DNA from: Effrenium voratum
Taxonomy: Eukaryota; Sar; Dinophyceae; Suessiales; Symbiodiniaceae
Reading direction: 5' to 3'
Assembly (NCBI GenBank): GCA_963377175.1
Contig: CAUJNA010003325.1
Coordinates: 301,001-365,000 of the forward strand
DNA: 64,000 nt
The notes under the pieces are model-generated. The model was not told where the DNA came from. It worked only from the letters and a program-made list of their open reading frames with translations, and ran no database searches. The translations under genes were made by a program, and so were the position numbers. This document shows positions 53,660 to 64,000 of this stretch, piece by piece. How positions within the stretch are numbered: position 1 is the stretch's first letter; every line of letters starts with the position of its first letter.

Positions 53660-54850
53660 GCCCAGGGGACCGAAGGTTGGAGCTTTGTGTCAAAGTGCCC
53701 CGTATGCGAGGTCGGGGTCCTTGGGGTGCGACATGTCGCATCCCTCAGACTACCCTGTAGAATGCGAGGTCTTCGCAAGATGGGGGCGATGTCCCATTTT
53801 GGCTGGGTCCCTCTGTGCTTGGAGGTAGACTAAACATGGACTAGAATCTGAAAGTATGTGTTTTGGGCTGGATCAACGTTATCATAGCATTCCACCCCCC
53901 CCACCAACCGGGTTGCAACCGCCTGGTTTCTTTGGCTACCGAAAATCCAAATCCTCGTCTTTTTGTACTTCATATTAATAGGGGCGTGTTGACCCCAAAA
54001 GTGAAGTCTGCCACTCATGAGCGGGTGTGTTAATCCGGGGTCAACAGTAGTGAGCAGCAAGGGGGCGGGAAGTTTGGCCGGGGTGTGTTGGCGATTCCGT
54101 AGCGAGTGGAATTGTGCAGGTGCTATTTGGGATCATGTGTGTGTGTTTTCCCTATTTGGGTATGTGTGTGAGGTCACCCTTTCAGGTTTAATTTGACACA
54201 TACAAACATGGATTGTCCAGTGCTCTTGAACCACAACATCTTGGGGCAATACGAGAATGTTTGAAGGTACTTTGAGGGTCCAGCTATGCCAGGTTGCCAT
54301 TGTTTAAGCAGCGGATCGGCCAGTGGATCGCTCGTTTGGCAGGTTTCCCCTTACCAAAGCTAACCGTTCTGTGCCTGGCACGCCAGGCCAGCGCATCACC
54401 AGGCAAGGAGATCGACGACTTGATGTCAACTTCGGACTAATCCAGAGGATCCTACCAGTCCCAGGAACCCCGTAGATACATGTCCTAAAAGTGAACCACC
54501 CCTGATTCCTACGGTCCTCCGGATTAATCGGAACATGAGTGGACTTATTTGTGGGGTGTAGATTTCTGAGGGTAGACCGTTTTACGAGCTGGTGGTGGGA
54601 AGCAAAGAGCCGGGGTATCCAACTGTGTGTTTTAAAACAGGGAGCAAAGGAGCCACCAGGAGTTCTGTACGGACATCGAAGTTAGTGGTAAATGAACAGT
54701 TCCAGGACTGTTTTGGTGCCCATTCACTTGGGAAGTGAGACATCATGCACTATAAGGGCTTAATTAATCAAGGAAAATCTGGGGCACAGTATATTTTAAA
54801 CAAACCACACACCAACTCATGATTGATAGAGAAGAAAGTGTGTAACAATG
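53660..54850. other. no gene seen
   Basis: Dispersed motifs only, for instance TACTTTGAGGGTCCAG at 54269 and GTTAATCCGGGGTCAACA at 54030. Confidence 0.35.
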
Positions 54851-54861
54851 TTTGCTCCATA

Positions 54862-54897
54862 AATATATATATATATATATATTTATTTATTTATTTT
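54862..54897. repeat. (AT)n / (TTTA)n microsatellite
   Basis: AT run followed by TTTA units. Confidence 0.85.
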
Positions 54898-55528
54898 TTA
54901 AAGCCTCTGAATAGCCACGGTTTTTAGGGTCTACACCCTATTTTCCCGCGGAGTGGGTTCCATCTTGGGCACCCTGTTTTCATGAATCCCGCCTTGAGTC
55001 CCAAGCCTTGCGGTCGACAAAGGCCGGTTTTTGCGTCACCAATGTCCCAGGCCTCCCAAGCACTGCTCTTTGGTTACCGTACCAAGCGGATTTGGGACAT
55101 CTGAAGAGGCAGTGGTTTTTGCGCGTGTTAGGTTCTCTGTCTTGCTGTGTGTCAGTGAGTCAGCTCCGAGTGGCCACGGCTGAACCCCCTCAGCCGAAGC
55201 CTCCAGGTTGATCAGCCACTGCGCCCCAACGGCTCTCGTATGGTTTGTCACACTCGGATGGGGGTGTCCCGGTATCCTTTCAAGGGGATCCTTTACACCA
55301 TGAACCCGAGTTTGACTTGGATGGGCAAGCACTTCAACGCAGCTTTCACTATGCTGAAAGTACATCCAGGGAGCAACTCTGTCTCCGACTGCGATATCGC
55401 CCGGTACCACTACCGTCCATTTGGCAGTATGGTCCCGCAAGTAAACACATTGGCAGTTCTTGGCCAAAACTACCGTTGCTTCCCACGCTAAACCTCGAGC
55501 TTCTATCCCTACCCCTTCCCAAGCCCCG

Positions 55529-55710
55529 ACACGCAGGTGACACGCGCTGACACACAGGTGACGCACAGGTGACACGCGGGTGACATGCAAGTGACACGCA
55601 AGTGACACGCACTGATACGGTAAAACTACCGTTATTTGCAGCGATCTACTGTTGCTCCCACATACTCAACACACAATTAACACGCAAGTGACACGCAGCG
55701 ACACGCAAGT
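55529..55710. repeat. 10-bp minisatellite (GTGACACGCA)
   Basis: About nine degenerate units of GTGACACGCA / GTGACACACAG from 55529 to 55618, resuming at 55679-55710 after an interruption. A - strand frame of 190 codons overlapping it is not supported as a gene. Confidence 0.75.
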
Positions 55711-55850
55711 CCATGCGTGTCGGTACGTAGAACTTGCTTGCCGCGGCATGTCACTGACATGCTGTCACTTGGGAGTCATGACCATGGACATCACGCAAAT
55801 AAAGAAAGCAGTAGTTTTGCTAACTGCGAACTTTGACGGGAGGGTTCTGA

Positions 55851-55995
55851 TATATATATATATATGTACATATACATAGAGAGAGAGAGAGAGAGTTGTT
55901 TAAAGTCAGACTGTGGAGTTTAAGATGTTCTGTATCAGCCTCTCAAGTCAGCATCACTCCCTGAGCAACCACAAATATATATATATATATATATG

Positions 55996-56035
<40 letters not shown>

Positions 56036-56195
56036 GTATATATGTATATGCCCCTCCTGTCCACTAATATGGATCCACCAGAGGGGTCCCTTTTAAAGGA
56101 AAAAGGGTATTCCTGGACCCTCTGTCAGGTTGCAGGTTAGTGGGCAAGAGGGTGTATATATATATATATATGCATGTATACATATATATATATAG
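55851..56195. repeat. clustered (AT)n and (GA)n microsatellites
   Basis: AT runs at 55851-55864, 55976-56046 and 56155-56194 with TATG/TACA variants, and GA at 55878-55894. Confidence 0.85.
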
Positions 56196-56361
56196 GTACA
56201 AAATATCATACTAGGTCCTCCTGTAGGAACTTGGAGGGGTCGTTCTTTTGAGCACCCCTTAGCAATAGGTCAGAGCACGAGCGCTACACGCAGGAGCGGG
56301 GAACGGCACCTTGTTTCCCGTTTGTTTTTTAGGTTTGTAGGTTTTTAGGGTTTAGTGGGGG

Positions 56362-56394
56362 TTCCATTTAACCCACTAAAAGTTAAACTTTTAG
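56362..56394. repeat. short palindromic dispersed repeat
   Basis: TTCCATTTAACCCACTAAAA followed by the perfect palindrome CTAAAAGTT-A-AACTTTTAG (56376-56394). Related copies lie at 38405-38436 and 59385-59420. Confidence 0.6.
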
Positions 56395-57000
56395 CAGATC
56401 TGAGGACAGCCGTGAGAAGGGGTTTTGGACTACTTCTAGTCCACCCTCCTTGTCCCCCCCAAACCAAATAGTTTCCACCCCCGGGAAACCAAACAAAGAA
56501 ACCAACCATTTTGGGGGACCACAATTTGAGAAGCCCCAATGCGGGTGTGTCTTTTTTAGGTGAACCCCCAAAAGGACGAAACGGTTTTCCCGGTTGGTTT
56601 CCCTTTGAATCCCAGGAGAAGGGGGGGGGTCCTGAGGCTTCCGAAGCCTCAGGCCGCCCATTTTTGGTGCGTCTCTTTTCAAGGGGTGGGTTTGAAGGTG
56701 AAACGAAAGGAGCACCACCCAAAACTGAGGGGGGGGGGGCAGATTTCATGCGCGATGCCATGAGATCATGAAGAAAGCCAAAGCCCAAACTGAATCGGGC
56801 CTGTTTTTGGGGACCCCCCCACCGCCCAAGAGAAAGACAGCCCCTTCGGAGACTAGAATTAAGATACAGGTGTGATTGGGGTGGTGTCTTTGAAAGGTAG
56901 GAGCGGCTCCAAAAAAAGTTTTCCAACACAAGCCATGGGACTCCCTAATTGTTCCCGCTCTTCCTGGGCAAGCACGTAATTTCGACCGTGCCTTGCGTGG

Positions 57001-57160
57001 AATGGAGCCACTCGCCGCATGTGGTGCTCCGATGTTTTCCCCGCTCCCGAAAGGAGCCCCGCATCTCAAAGCGAAGCGCCCTTCAGCCGCGGAGGTGTGT
57101 GTCCGAAACCTCAGTGGACCGAGTCATCAGATGCGGGCGCTTCAGATTAGAGGGAACCCC
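57001..57160 (+). CDS. weak exon candidate, two possible frames
   Basis: One frame reads MEPLAACGAPMFSPLPKGAP, then HLKAKRPSAAEVCVRNLSG; another reads RKEPRISKRSALQPRRCVSE. Third-position GC does not separate them and no splice sites are clear. Confidence 0.22.
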
Positions 57161-57904
57161 TGTTCTCGCTCGAAATTATCAGCGACCTCCCGTTGTAAAG
57201 GGTAGCTTGGAGTCGAGGTAATAAAATAGAATTGGAAGATAAAATGTTGTTTACCCATAATTTAACATTATGCCATAATTTAGCATTACGGATATTATAT
57301 TATGTTGTTCCGAAAATGAGGTTTAAATTAAATACACAAAAAAGGTCGAGAATCCTCATTTACCTCTTAGAGTCCCTCATGTCTTTTAGACCCGCTTTTG
57401 ACCGCACTGCCGGAACTTTGAGGGTCTAGTGAAAAAGGACCCCCATGCATTGCATTTGTGCGCGCTTTGTGGCACGAAAAAACCGGTTGGTCCTGTTTCA
57501 GCCTATGCCAAAACGTGTTGCCTCCTTAAGTGGCAATGGCTGCAGTCAAACGAAGGCTTGGACAACAGGACAGCCATCAGCGCCTTAGCGTAGCCTCGCT
57601 CCTAAGACTGCTTGCACTACCTTCAAAGCACTGCCAATATTTTGCAACGGTGTGTGTGTGTGTGTGTTATATTTAGATAACAAAAACGCTCCTACGCTTT
57701 GAATTGCAACATAGTGGCCCGGTGGGCATGTATCCCGTTGAGCCACCGTGTCTTGGAAAGCCAGATATTTCACGCTTTCTGTAGTCAAATGGCTGTAGGG
57801 TTCGGGTGGGTGGTTTGAGCAGTCCTAGGTGTGCCACGGGCGGTGATCGAGCGGCATCCGCTCTTTGCTACCCGACTTTGCTACAGGCGCCCGAGGGGGA
57901 GAGA

Positions 57905-58060
57905 TGCCCCACAAAAAAACGGCGCCGCAATGTGCCGCTATGGAAATGGATTGGGCTGTGGAAATGTGGCGTTCCCTGATCCCACCACAAATGCAAAGCA
58001 ATGGTCTAAAGCCGAAATGGCTGCCTCATCTTGTGCACTTGTCCGCATTCCAACTTAAAG
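57905..58060 (+). CDS. weak exon candidate
   Basis: The frame MPHKKTAPQCAAMEMDWAVE, then MWRSLIPPQMQSNGLKPKWL, is protein-like, but only about half of its third positions are G or C, so it is weaker than the other islands. Confidence 0.25.
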
Positions 58061-59384
58061 TATGCAGGGGGCAGTGTGTTGTTTGACATCCGCGGACCAA
58101 ACTCGCCTGCTTTGCTTGGTTTTGCGCGAACTCCCCACAACCTGGACCCCCAACCCAGCGGTTTTTACTTCAGGGTCTTGACAAAGGGTGCAGAACAAAC
58201 ACAACATGATTTTTTAATAGAGGGTCTGGAAGCAAGCCCTGCTGGTTGTTGCTTGTGGGAATGCAGGGGTTTGCTGGCCCTTCGCTTCGTTGGTTTTTGT
58301 GGGGAATTCAGCGCCAATGTGCCGGGGAATCTGTGGCTTGTGTCAACCTGGTGACTTAAATGTCTTGTACCATACAAACGCCAAAGCCAGATATACCAGG
58401 GGGCACGAATCCAACAAGGCGAGCAAACGCATGGACCAGCACCTAGGAGTCAAATTGATATTTGCAAGTGCCCTTCTTTGGGTTTTGTCAATAACCCTAA
58501 GGCGCAGGTGCGGAACGGCTTTGTCTCGACCTTCATATGGGCAAATGCGTAGGGTCTAGGAGTCCCGCCCCCCTCCCCGGGTTTTCTCCCAAAGGTCGGG
58601 TCCAGAAACGGGGGATGCAGACGCCTGAGCGGTTTCCGTTGGCTTTTGTAGCCACCCCCCCCCCCCAATTCACCCAAGGAACCATGACGGCACAGTTAGT
58701 GTCACAGAAGAAGCAAGAACTCAGGGCAAACATGAGACGGATCCCCAAAATCTCTTCAAAATGGAAGCCCCAAAAACTGAGCCCATTGCTGTGAGGTCCA
58801 GGTGGTTGGATTTGAAAAGGACTCAGACTACCCTTTGAAATAGCATAGTTCCAATGTGTGTCATTCCCGTTCAACGGGTTCTGACACGCGGGGCCTGTTC
58901 GGCCGCAGTCAAACAACCATGTGCGTGTCCGATTTCGGGTCACCCACGTGTGATCAAACCAATAAGGGTCGCCAGCTGGAACCGGATTCCACCCTGCGAT
59001 AAAGCGTTCCATTAGGGGGTTTTATGTCCCATGCTTGGTTGGGTGATAAACACCCAAGGAAGCCCATCGCCTTTTGTTTTATTTCTCATGTTTGGTGACA
59101 CCCGTTGGTGGCTGACCAGGAAGCAAGTATGGTTGGCTTCCCATGGCGAGCCTCTGGTGCGATTGGTTGGAAATGAGGCGATGCCAACCATTTCTAGTCG
59201 GGTAGTTCTTTCGGTTCCAAGCAGTTCCCACAGAAAAACACTCCGGTAGTTGCTTGAACTCCCTGCAATAAACCCACGACATCCCACTTTATGTCCCATG
59301 CTTGGGGAACAAAAAGGGTGGCTTACCACTTGACTGCTATTGGGTTGCATCTTTAGACTTTAGCTTTTTGGGAAATCAAGGGGG
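58061..59384. other. no gene seen
   Basis: Poly-C at 58657-58667. ATGTCCCATGCTTGG occurs at 59025 and 59289 as a local repeat. No exon-like island. Confidence 0.35.
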
Positions 59385-59420
59385 CTTCCACTACACCCCC
59401 AAAAAGTCAAACTTTTTGCC
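59385..59420. repeat. short palindromic dispersed repeat
   Basis: TTCCACTACACCCCC followed by CAAAAAGT-CAA-ACTTTTTG (59400-59418), the third member of the family at 38405 and 56362. Confidence 0.55.
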
Positions 59421-59481
59421 GGGGGGTCAACAGCAACCGAGACCAGGAAGCCACTATGGTTGGCTTCCCATCGGGTTTCAG

Positions 59482-59548
59482 GTCTGAGGACTTCTTCTTC
59501 TCCTGGGCCTCATCTGCCGACTTCCGCGCCGAGGCATCGGGGGTTGAG
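59482..59548 (+). CDS. candidate internal exon with GT donor
   Basis: After CATCGGGTTTCAG the frame reads SEDFFFSWASSADFRAEASG, and GTTGAG|GTAATG is a canonical donor. About three quarters of third positions are G or C. The antisense frame (TPDASARKSADEAQEKKKSS) is equally coding-like but lacks comparable splice sites. Confidence 0.4.
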
Positions 59549-60422
59549 GTAATGTCCACATAGGAATTGATAAATGCACCTGGAATAAAGACAAGCACCC
59601 ATCACCCCTGCCCATGTTTTCAAAAAATCAAGAGAAGCTGTTGATGGTGTGTCTTGTGTTGAGACTCAGGGACTTGGTGCACTTTTTGTTGTTCCCCTAG
59701 CAACCGCCAAAAGGCCCTACCATATGCGTGCAGTCTGAAGGAAAACACAGCCTGCAAACATGGCCATGCGTTGTTTGTTTGCAGCTGCTTTCAGGCATAG
59801 TCTTCGGGGGTTGACCCACAAAGCGGTCGTGCCCTGGCAAAACTCCAGGTTGATTCCTGCAGCCAGAAAAGCACGTTTTCGCTTTGGAAATTCGGAGCCT
59901 CTTCGCCGTTGAAACCCGTAGCCAAGTAAACTCCAGGCTCACCAGCAGCCATGTTTGGGTGTTCATGACATTATATCACCGATGGATTTCAGCGCCGTGA
60001 GGGGCATCAAACACTGGATCCCCACTTCGAGTGTCTATGTCAACTGTGCATATCAGCAGTTTGTGCATCAATCACGATTAAATTTTGATGTGTATGTGTC
60101 GTCCCCCGGACTAAAACACACACTAACACTGTTGCAATGTGCAAATGCAAACCCTGTAGCTCTAAATGGGGTAGGGTACTTATGTGGTTAGTCGCCCTGG
60201 TTATACCTGAATTGCTTGGCTTACAACTCCTGGCGGGCTCCAACCGGGGTACTCTCAGACTTTGGGCTTAGGGTGTTTTGAGCTATGAGGGACCCGCCCC
60301 AAAATGAGTGTTCGCTTTTTGGTGCCACCAACTAAAAGAGGTCAAACAAAAAAGGGAACCCCATATCCAACAAGTTTAGCGTTTCAGGGACGAAGCACCA
60401 AGGTGTGTCACCCGCTTTCCAG
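59549..60422. other. no gene seen
   Basis: Intron-like DNA up to the acceptor at 60422. Confidence 0.35.
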
Positions 60423-60505
60423 CTGCCCAGGCGGACGCGTTGCGCCAATGGCGGCGCGCAGCGGTGCTCGCAACACCAGAGGGAGGCGAGGCGGCCCGGG
60501 TGGCT
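60423..60505 (+). CDS. candidate internal exon, Ala/Arg-rich helix
   Basis: After CCCGCTTTCCAG the frame reads AQADALRQWRRAAVLATPEG, then GEAARVAKESK, with about three quarters of third positions G or C. An alternative acceptor (CTGCCCAG, 60430) gives a phase 0 start at ADALRQW. Helical; no family is recognised. Confidence 0.42.
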
Positions 60506-62380
60506 AAAGAGTCAAAGAGGGTTCAGTGGGGTCAACCCACGACTTCCATTCGCTTTTCGTTCTTAAAATAATACCCTTGTTGGTTTTAAAGGGAAAGTGT
60601 CACTGCTGTTTTTTTTCTCCCCCGTTTTACAGGACACGCGGTGAAGGGAAACAAAGGGGAAAGGAAGGGACACATCATCAAGGGATGGAAGGGTTTGAGG
60701 TGTTCAAATTTGAAACAGGTCAGAGAGGTTCTTCAAACCCTTCGAAACATTTTGGCCAAGTTACAAACCACCTTTACCGGCTGTTTCCAAGGATTTGGTA
60801 GGTGAATTTTAGGTGTATCTTTGGGACCCTGTCAAATGGGTGCGATGTGTGGGGAGGGTGCCGTTTGGATAGTTTTATATAAAGCGAAGCCAATGGAAAA
60901 CGAAACACAGTTTTGGGGTCCCTACATGGTTTTGGGTAGATTCCGACTCAAGTACCAGATGTTGATTCCGACTGAAATAGCCCCAAGAGAATATGGACCG
61001 GAGGTCACTGGCAAGCGTATGTGTTGCTTTCGAGGGTACGATGCTCATGCTGGTAAGGGAAACAACATTTCGAACACAACTTTGGGGGCATATATATATA
61101 TTTACATATATTATGTATATACATGTACCCTGGGATGCCCTTAGGCTATGGTGATCGGCAAAGTTCGGCTAGGACCCCGTGAGTTGCCAACCGGTGTTTC
61201 TTCTTCCACATGGGTGGCTCGTCTTTACACCCACAAAACGGTGGCATTCCTTTTTGCATTTTCTAGGACACAACAAAAAAGGAGTACCCTGAAACAAGAC
61301 GAGCCGCCCACATGAGGTTCTGTCTGGAACATCCATGATCAGTTTTGGAGGGACCAAGGGGGATCTCTGCGGGAAGGGGGGAGCCTATTTCTTGGCTGTG
61401 GATTTTTTTGTCTATCCACAATCATGCGTGTAGCATCCGAAAGGGACCCAATTGATGTTGAACGAACTTAGTAAGTAGGTTATAGCCAAGGTTTACATCT
61501 GGGGCAACTGGGTTAAATCCCCGTCTTTTCCATAGCTATATCCTGCTTATGAAGTAGCTTGAACACCCCAGCATTTGTTAGAACCCATTCAAAAGGCCAT
61601 GCAAGAATGCGTTCTTTCAATGTCGGGAACCTCGCCCTTAGTTGGTTTCCTTTGGTGCCTTTGAAACACGCCTCCAACGTCTGGCCCATAGGTACCGGCT
61701 CCAGCGAGACGGAAAGCGGCGCAGGGCCCCCAAGTCACGGTCCGACTTCCGAGTTCGGACCAATGAGCAATCAAAACCCGAGGGGACAGTTCCCACTGGA
61801 AGTAGCTGCGGAGTCCATCAGTTTGATTCCATAACTTTTGGTGTGTTATTCTAATACGAGGTTTGATTGTGAGACAAATGCAGTTTCTGAGCGGGGCGAT
61901 AGGGACTTGGCCCATCGGTGGAATATTACAGCAAGCTCAAGAGGGCAAGGCCTGTATACCATTCCAGGGCTGGCATTGGATGCATCGGTCAAATTGCCAG
62001 TGCGGAACGGGGTTGTCTCAGCAAATCCTCAAATTGGGGACATGAGTTCTGACAAACAGTTTGGATGCTGCACCTATCCTGTTCAAAGGCCATCCACCAA
62101 GTCCTGACCTTGGGTTGAAAGAATTGGCCCTTTTCTGGTTTCCCGGGGATTGTGGGTTGGCCGATCCGTTTTGAACAATACCTTTGGCAGTTTTAGCGCT
62201 CTCAAGGGGGGCATCCAACACGAACGCATATGATCCCCTGCACCTGAAATCTGATACAAGCCACGAGCCAGAATGCAGATTAATTGCCACACACTGAAGT
62301 TGTGTGCGTGCACCTGCCTAGCTATGTACCTGCTTGTTGACCTAATGATTGTCCATGCATCCATGTATCTGCAAATCGTT
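60506..62380. other. no firm gene
   Basis: A GC-rich patch at 61695-61825 (RLQRDGKRRRAPKSRSDFRV) is a weak exon candidate. (AT)n at 61089-61100. The remainder shows nothing recognisable. Confidence 0.3.
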
Positions 62381-62384
62381 TTTT

Positions 62385-63686
62385 GTATATGTCTATCCGT
62401 TTGTCCATCTAAGCATTTGTCCATCTATCCACCTGTCTATCGATTTATCCACCTACTTGCCTATCTATCTGCCTAATCTAGTCTGTCTATCTTCTTATTC
62501 TAGCCCAGTCTATCTATCTATCTATCTATCTATCTACCTATCCATCTATCTATCTATGCTAAATCTATCTATCCATCTATTGACCTAATCTATCTATTTA
62601 CCTATCTATCTATCCATCCCTCCATCCCTCCATCCATCCAGCTATCTACCTACCTATCCATCTGTCTATCTATCTATCAATCTATCTATCGAATCTAGTC
62701 TAATCTAGTCTAGTCTAATCTATTCTATTCTAATCTACCTACCGACCTAAATCTATCTATCTATCTAGCTATCTAGCTATCTAGCTATCTAGCTATCTAG
62801 CTATGTATCTATGCAATCGGTCTGTCTGTCTATTCTATTCTATTCTATTCGATTCGTATTCCTTTATATTATATCTATTTATCTATTTGTTTATGTTTCC
62901 ATTTATCTATCTATCCATCTATCTATCCATCTGCCTCCCTATATATCAATCTATCTATCTACTCAATCTATCTTTCTTTCCATCCATCTATCCATCCATC
63001 TATCTAATCTATCTATCTATCTGGCTATCTACCTAGCTACTTACCTGCCTACCTATCTAATCTATCTATCTACCTACCTCGTCTCCATCGTTCTTTCTTT
63101 CTATTTGTTTATCTATCTTTCATTCTCTCCCTTTCTCCATCCATCGTTCTATTTGGCTGGCTGTCTGTCTGGCTGGCTGGCTGTTTGTCTGTTTGTCTGT
63201 CTGTCTGTCTATATCTTCATACTATGTATCTGTCTATATGTCAATCTTCCTATCCATCTATCAGTGTGTCAACTCATCTAATCGCGTCCAATCTAAAAAA
63301 TGATTGATTGTATTTGCGTATCTATCTACCTACCTATCTGAGCATATGTATTTGCCTTTCTACATTTCTATCGATCTATCAATCTATCAATCTATCCATC
63401 CATCCATCTATCCATGTGTCTTTCGAATGTTCCATCTGTATTTCTATGTCTCTATCTAATAATTTATTTGCCCATCTATCCAATCCAATCTATCCGTCTC
63501 TTCACTCATCTAATCTAACCTAAAGTCCAATATAATGTATCTATCTAACATAACTATCTATGCATCTATCTAATACATGTCGAACCTAATCTAACCTATT
63601 TATCTATAGAAGCGTCGGATCCTATATATATATATACATGTATCGATCTATCTATCTATCTACCTATCGATCTGTCTATCTAATTG

Positions 63687-63732
<46 letters not shown>

Positions 63733-63794
63733 AGCCTGGATTAATCTAGTCTGTTTTATCTAATCTAGCTAGCTACTGTACCTGTCTATCTATC

Positions 63795-63825
<31 letters not shown>

Positions 63826-64000
63826 CTATCTCTGGATTGACTCTGCCTGCATCCTGTCCTTCTTTACCTACTTGTCTATGTATTGCTCGATCTATCCTTC
63901 TGTCTGTCTACTTATCTCTCTATCTTTCTGTGTCCGTATCTTGCTAGCTCTCCATCTATCTATCTAACTATCTTGTTTATCTGTCTGTCTGTCGGTTTGT
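62385..64000. repeat. degenerate (TCTA)n satellite reaching the window end
   Basis: About 1.6 kb of TCTA units with TCCA, TCTG, CTAGC, TTTA, CTAAT and TCTTT variants; perfect TCTA runs lie at 62508-62533 and 63690-63731. Frames through it (poly-Y/L/S/I) are repeat translations. It continues beyond the window. Confidence 0.9.

Noticed and set aside
55036..55608. 190-codon minus-strand frame near the 10-bp minisatellite
   Set aside because: Its first 30 codons are the minisatellite. The rest has no recognisable motif, and no splice or start context supports it.

Overview
The window looks like nuclear DNA of a dinoflagellate, probably a Suessiales-type alga; this is inferred from composition and layout, not from a marker gene. 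Long low-complexity stretches (TG/CA, TTG, TTTG, TCTA, AT) and short degenerate dispersed repeats alternate with small GC-rich islands. The islands read as internal exons on the + strand: they follow AG acceptors, usually AG|G, their third codon positions are mostly G or C, and one ends at a GC-type donor. No operon, rRNA, tRNA or CRISPR array is visible.

1-19107: minisatellites and microsatellites, with candidate + strand exons scattered among intron-like DNA. One of them (about 4511-4597) carries a metzincin-type HExxHxxxxxH zinc site.

19108-31312: the centrepiece, a 12.2 kb Penelope-like retroelement transcribed on the - strand. It has 341-bp direct terminal repeats that are identical by eye and it sits inside a (CA)n microsatellite. 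Its second ORF is a 1026-aa protein with an N-terminal GIY-YIG endonuclease, a CxC linker and a C-terminal reverse transcriptase, the permuted order of the Chlamys/Naiad clade. Known Penelope elements are short with one main ORF. This one carries about eleven ORFs: an RS-rich gag-like ORF1, the EN-RT, then nine accessory ORFs. Four or five of the accessory ORFs are paralogues of a small domain I do not recognise, built around W[IV][RK]I, REW and WxxRDWxxxGYxR.

31313-40828: more exon islands on the + strand. One gene ends at 33814 and another, with up to five candidate exons, ends at 39397. Between them lie a 670-bp GT-rich repeat and a cluster of four perfect hairpins.

40829-48971: a second, decayed relative of the Penelope-like element, about 8.1 kb between short direct repeats. 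EN and RT are broken by frameshifts, one ORF1 copy is on the same strand, and another intact ORF1 copy is head-to-head with the EN on the opposite strand. It shares the CxC linker, the unusual VDN catalytic box and the ORF1 family with the first element.

48972-64000: further exon islands, AT microsatellites, a 10-bp minisatellite and a 1.6 kb degenerate TCTA satellite that runs off the end. How the exon islands join into genes cannot be settled without transcripts.
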